Assembly (NCBI RefSeq): GCF_030161255.1
Contig: NZ_BSPX01000114.1
Span: 1 to 8,569 of the forward strand
Length of the DNA: 8,569 nucleotides
Source of the DNA: Zoogloea oryzae
Lineage (GTDB): Bacteria; Pseudomonadota; Gammaproteobacteria; Burkholderiales; Rhodocyclaceae
Direction: 5' to 3'
The position numbers were made by a program, and so were the translations under genes. The notes under the pieces are model-generated. The model saw nothing but the letters and a program-made list of their open reading frames with translations. It did no database searches and had not been told where the DNA came from. Of this stretch, positions 6,120-8,569 are shown piece by piece (position 1 is the first letter of the stretch; the number at the start of each line of letters is the position of its first letter).

Positions 6120-7661
6120 ATGCAAGACGCCCGCCCCGCCCCCGCTGCCGCCACCGACCGCCTGCTGATCCTGTCGGTGTTCGTCGTCGCCTCCTGCGGG
6201 CTCGCCTACGAGCTGATCGCCGGGGCGCTGTCGAGCTACCTGCTGGGCGATTCGGTGCTGCAGTTCTCGTCGATCATCGGCTGCTACCTGTTCGCGATGG
6301 GTGTCGGCTCGCACCTTTCCAAATACGTGCGCGACGAGGACGCGCTGGCCCGCTTCATCGACATCGAGCTGCTGGTGGGCATTGTCGGCGGGGTGTCGGC
6401 CACGCTGCTGTTCCTGCTCTTTGCGTGGATGTCGGCGCCCTTCCGCACCGTGCTGTACGCGCTGGTGTTTGCGCTGGGCGTGCTGGTGGGGATGGAGATT
6501 CCGCTGGTGATGCGGGTGCTCCACAACCGGCAGGCGCAGTTCTCCGAGCTGGTGAGCCGCGTGCTCACCTTTGATTACCTGGGCGCGCTGGTAGTGTCGC
6601 TGCTGTTTCCGCTGGTGCTGGCGCCCAAGCTCGGGCTGTCGCGCACGGGTTTCCTGTTCGGGATGGCCAACGCCGCGGTGGCGTTGTGGACCCTCTGGCA
6701 TTACCGCGCCGAAGTGCCCGGCGCCCGCGGCCGCTTCACCCGCGGGGCGCTGGCGATGGCGTTTCTGATGATCGGGCTGGCGGCATCCGAGCACCTCACC
6801 CGCTGGGCCGAGCGCGGGTTGTTCGGCGACGAGGTGATCTACGCCACCACCACGCCCTACCAGCGCATCGTCGTCACCCGCTGGAAGGACGACACGCGCC
6901 TCCACATCAACGGCAACCTGCAGTTTTCCAGCCGCGACGAGCACCGCTACCACGAGGCGCTGGTGCATCCGGCGCTGGCCAGCATGCCGTGGGCGCGGCG
7001 GGTGCTCGTGCTGGGCGGCGGCGACGGGCTGGCGGTGCGCGAGATACTGCGCTACCCGAACATCGAGCACATCACGCTGGTGGATCTGGACCCGGCGATG
7101 ACCGACCTCTTCACCCACAACGCGTATCTTGCCGGGCTCAACGGCGGGTCGCTCGCCGATCCGCGCGTCACGGTGACCAACGCCGACGCCGGCCAGTGGC
7201 TCGAGACGAACGCCGAGGTCTTCGACCTGATCGTCGCGGATTTTCCCGACCCGTCCAACTTCGGCCTCGGCAAGCTCTACTCGGTGCCCATCTACCGGCT
7301 GATGGCGAAGCACCTGTCGGCAAACGGCGCGCTGGTGGTGCAATCGACGTCGCCCTGGTTCGCCCCCAGGAGCTACTGGTGCATCGACGCCACCCTGCGC
7401 GAGGCCGGCTTCGTCACCCAGCCCTACCACGCCTACGTGCCGTCATTTGGCGAGTGGGGCTTCAACCTCGCCACCCGCAAGCCCGGCTTCGTGCCGCCGG
7501 ATCACTACCCGGTGCCCACGCGCTTCCTCGACGCCGACACCACCCGGGCGATGTTCCGCTTTCCGCCCGACATGCGCCCGCCGGCCGTCGAGCCCAACCA
7601 CCTCAACAGCCAGACCCTGGTGCATTACTTCGAGCAGGACTGGCACAACGTGGTGCGCTGA
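6120..7661 (+). CDS. speE: Polytopic membrane spermidine synthase (polyamine aminopropyltransferase)
   Basis: A 513-aa protein: seven predicted membrane helices (roughly 14-35, 46-66, 82-104, 110-132, 148-168, 174-192, 207-222) fused to a spermidine synthase domain (about 235-455). Transferases of this type move an aminopropyl group from decarboxylated AdoMet to an amine such as putrescine. Catalytic motifs are intact: YQR (247-249), LQFSSRDEHRYHE (267-279), the dcAdoMet loop GGGDG (299-303), VDLDP (321-325), NADA with Asp356, and the DFPDP block (374-378), which corresponds to DSTDP of E. coli SpeE with Asp374 as the likely catalytic base. Length greatly exceeds cytosolic SpeE (~290 aa) because of the membrane half. 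The ATG at 6120 (after GGGTAGAG) is preferred to that at 6084, which adds 12 basic residues. Its stop overlaps the next start as TGATG. Acceptor specificity is not readable from sequence. Confidence 0.92.
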   Translation: MQDARPAPAAATDRLLILSVFVVASCGLAYELIAGALSSYLLGDSVLQFSSIIGCYLFAMGVGSHLSKYVRDEDALARFIDIELLVGIVGGVSATLLFLLFAWMSAPFRTVLYALVFALGVLVGMEIPLVMRVLHNRQAQFSELVSRVLTFDYLGALVVSLLFPLVLAPKLGLSRTGFLFGMANAAVALWTLWHYRAEVPGARGRFTRGALAMAFLMIGLAASEHLTRWAERGLFGDEVIYATTTPYQRIVVTRWKDDTRLHINGNLQFSSRDEHRYHEALVHPALASMPWARRVLVLGGGDGLAVREILRYPNIEHITLVDLDPAMTDLFTHNAYLAGLNGGSLADPRVTVTNADAGQWLETNAEVFDLIVADFPDPSNFGLGKLYSVPIYRLMAKHLSANGALVVQSTSPWFAPRSYWCIDATLREAGFVTQPYHAYVPSFGEWGFNLATRKPGFVPPDHYPVPTRFLDADTTRAMFRFPPDMRPPAVEPNHLNSQTLVHYFEQDWHNVVR

Positions 7662-8569
7662 TGGACCGCCGCCGCGCCATCCAGGCCGGGCTCGCCGCCG
7701 GCGCCCTCCTCGCCCTGCCCGGCTGCCGGCAGCTGCGCGACTTCGGCATCCCGATCACGGTGTTGCGCCCCGGCATGAGCGAAGGCCACGCCCTGCGCGA
7801 CACCACCGCCCTGCCCACCCCCACGCGGGAGATCCGCTGCGGCGTGGCGATCCTCGGCAGCGGCATCGCCGGGCTCACCGCCGCGTGGCGGCTGGCGAAG
7901 AAAGGCGTCGACGACTTCCTGCTGGTGGAAGGCCCGGAGCCCCTCGGCAACGCCGCCGGCGGCGCGATGATGAGCCCCAGCGGCCCGATCCCGCATCCCC
8001 GCGGCGCCCACTACCTGCCGCTGCCGTCGCTGGAATCCGCCAGCGTGCGGGAGATCCTCTTCGAGCAGGGCGTGATCGAGGCCGACCCGTTCGCCGAGCG
8101 GCCGCGCTTTGCCGAGACGGCGCTGGTGCACGCCCCGGACGAGCGCCTGCTGTTTGGCGGGCAGTGGCACGAGGGCCTGCTGCCCACCGACGCCGTGGCG
8201 CCGATTGAAGCCGCCCAGCACCGGCGCTTCCTGGCTTACGTGGCCGAGCTCACCCACCGCCGCGGCGCCGGCGGCAGGCGCCTGTTCTGCGTGCCGCTGG
8301 TGGAGTCCAGCCGCGACGCCGACTGGCGCCGGCTGGATGGCGTGGTCTTCCGCGACTGGCTCGTCGCCGAGGGCTACACCTCGCCCACGCTTCACACCTG
8401 GCTCGACTACGTGTGCCGTGACGAATACGGTGCGGGGTCGGATCGCGTGTCGGCGTGGTTCGGGCTGCATTACTTCGCCAGCCGCGGCGGCCATGCCGCC
8501 AACGCCGCCGACGGCGCGCTGCTCACCTGGCCCGACGGCCTCGCCGGCCTCGCCCGCGGCCTGCTGGCC
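7661..8569 (+). CDS. FAD-dependent oxidoreductase (amine-oxidase-like), Tat/lipoprotein-like N terminus, 3' end beyond the window
   Basis: 303 codons are open to the window edge. The N terminus MDRRRAIQAGLAAG has paired arginines followed by a hydrophobic stretch ending in LPGC with Cys22. This resembles a Tat signal with a lipobox and would put a folded flavoprotein on the outer side of the inner membrane; Pro at -2 of the lipobox is unusual, so this is moderate evidence. After a linker, GVAILGSGIAGLTAAWRL (61-78) is a Rossmann dinucleotide site (Gly66, Gly68, Gly71) with the ribose-binding acid Glu90. GPEPLGNAAGGAM follows, as in FAD amine-oxidase/phytoene-desaturase-like proteins. The C-terminal half, which would show the substrate pocket, is missing. 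The ATG shares one base with the spermidine synthase stop (TGATG), so the two are co-translated. Polyamine oxidation is an attractive but unproven role. Confidence 0.87.
   Translation, partial: MDRRRAIQAGLAAGALLALPGCRQLRDFGIPITVLRPGMSEGHALRDTTALPTPTREIRCGVAILGSGIAGLTAAWRLAKKGVDDFLLVEGPEPLGNAAGGAMMSPSGPIPHPRGAHYLPLPSLESASVREILFEQGVIEADPFAERPRFAETALVHAPDERLLFGGQWHEGLLPTDAVAPIEAAQHRRFLAYVAELTHRRGAGGRRLFCVPLVESSRDADWRRLDGVVFRDWLVAEGYTSPTLHTWLDYVCRDEYGAGSDRVSAWFGLHYFASRGGHAANAADGALLTWPDGLAGLARGLLA

Noticed and set aside
5619..7430. Long (603 codons) minus-strand open frame opposite the spermidine synthase gene
   Set aside because: Rich in Arg, His, Gly, Gln and Pro with no domain, mirrors the codon bias of the real plus-strand gene, and overlaps the real DUF350 gene in another frame. 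An antisense artefact of high GC.
7625..8494. 289-codon minus-strand open frame opposite the FAD oxidoreductase
   Set aside because: The plus strand carries the Rossmann motif and coupled start; the antisense product is compositionally biased.
1..8569. tRNA, rRNA, CRISPR array, insertion sequence or attachment site
   Set aside because: No tandem spaced repeats, transposase, integrase or terminal inverted repeats were seen, and no RNA gene signatures in the short intergenic gaps.

Overview
The window is GC-rich, gene-dense bacterial chromosome, and every complete gene uses strongly G/C-ending codons. A phasin next to a poly-3-hydroxybutyrate (PHB) depolymerase-family esterase, together with the overall style of the proteins, points to a betaproteobacterium. 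Rhodocyclales (Thauera/Azoarcus/Zoogloea-like) is my best guess, but this is inference and no rRNA or other marker gene is present.

Layout. (1) Positions 1-1605, minus strand: a PHB depolymerase-family esterase running off the left edge, a UUCG-loop terminator, then a phasin gene with a strong ribosome binding site and a striking nested inverted repeat in its upstream region. This is a polyhydroxyalkanoate (PHA) granule pair. (2) Positions 1606-2542, minus strand: a two-gene unit with its own putative -10 box, made of a flavin-reductase-like split-barrel protein and, 4 nt downstream, an unrecognised 106-aa protein with four cysteines. (3) Positions 2597-6037, minus strand: a tight five-gene operon in transcription order: a four-helix DUF350 membrane protein, an SPFH/virion-core-like protein ending in a SHOCT domain, a double zinc-ribbon/DUF4178 protein with a C-terminal membrane hairpin, a 53-aa Gly/Ser-rich single-helix microprotein, and a class 1B S-adenosylmethionine decarboxylase. 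The last three are linked by ATGA and GTGA stop/start overlaps. (4) Positions 6120-8569, plus strand, divergent from (3) across an 82-bp intergenic region: a polytopic-membrane spermidine synthase with all main catalytic motifs intact, overlapping (TGATG) an FAD-dependent oxidoreductase with a Tat/lipoprotein-like N terminus that runs off the right edge.

How they work together. Blocks (3) and (4) look like one divergent functional module. AdoMet decarboxylase makes decarboxylated AdoMet (dcAdoMet), the membrane-tethered aminopropyltransferase would use it on an amine acceptor, and an exported flavoprotein could oxidise or otherwise process an amine. DUF350, SPFH-SHOCT, DUF4178 and the microprotein would form a membrane scaffold. 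Parts of this neighbourhood (DUF350, SPFH, DUF4178, AdoMetDC, spermidine synthase) recur in bacterial genomes as I remember them, but I know of no established biochemical role for the whole set. It is the most interesting object in the window.
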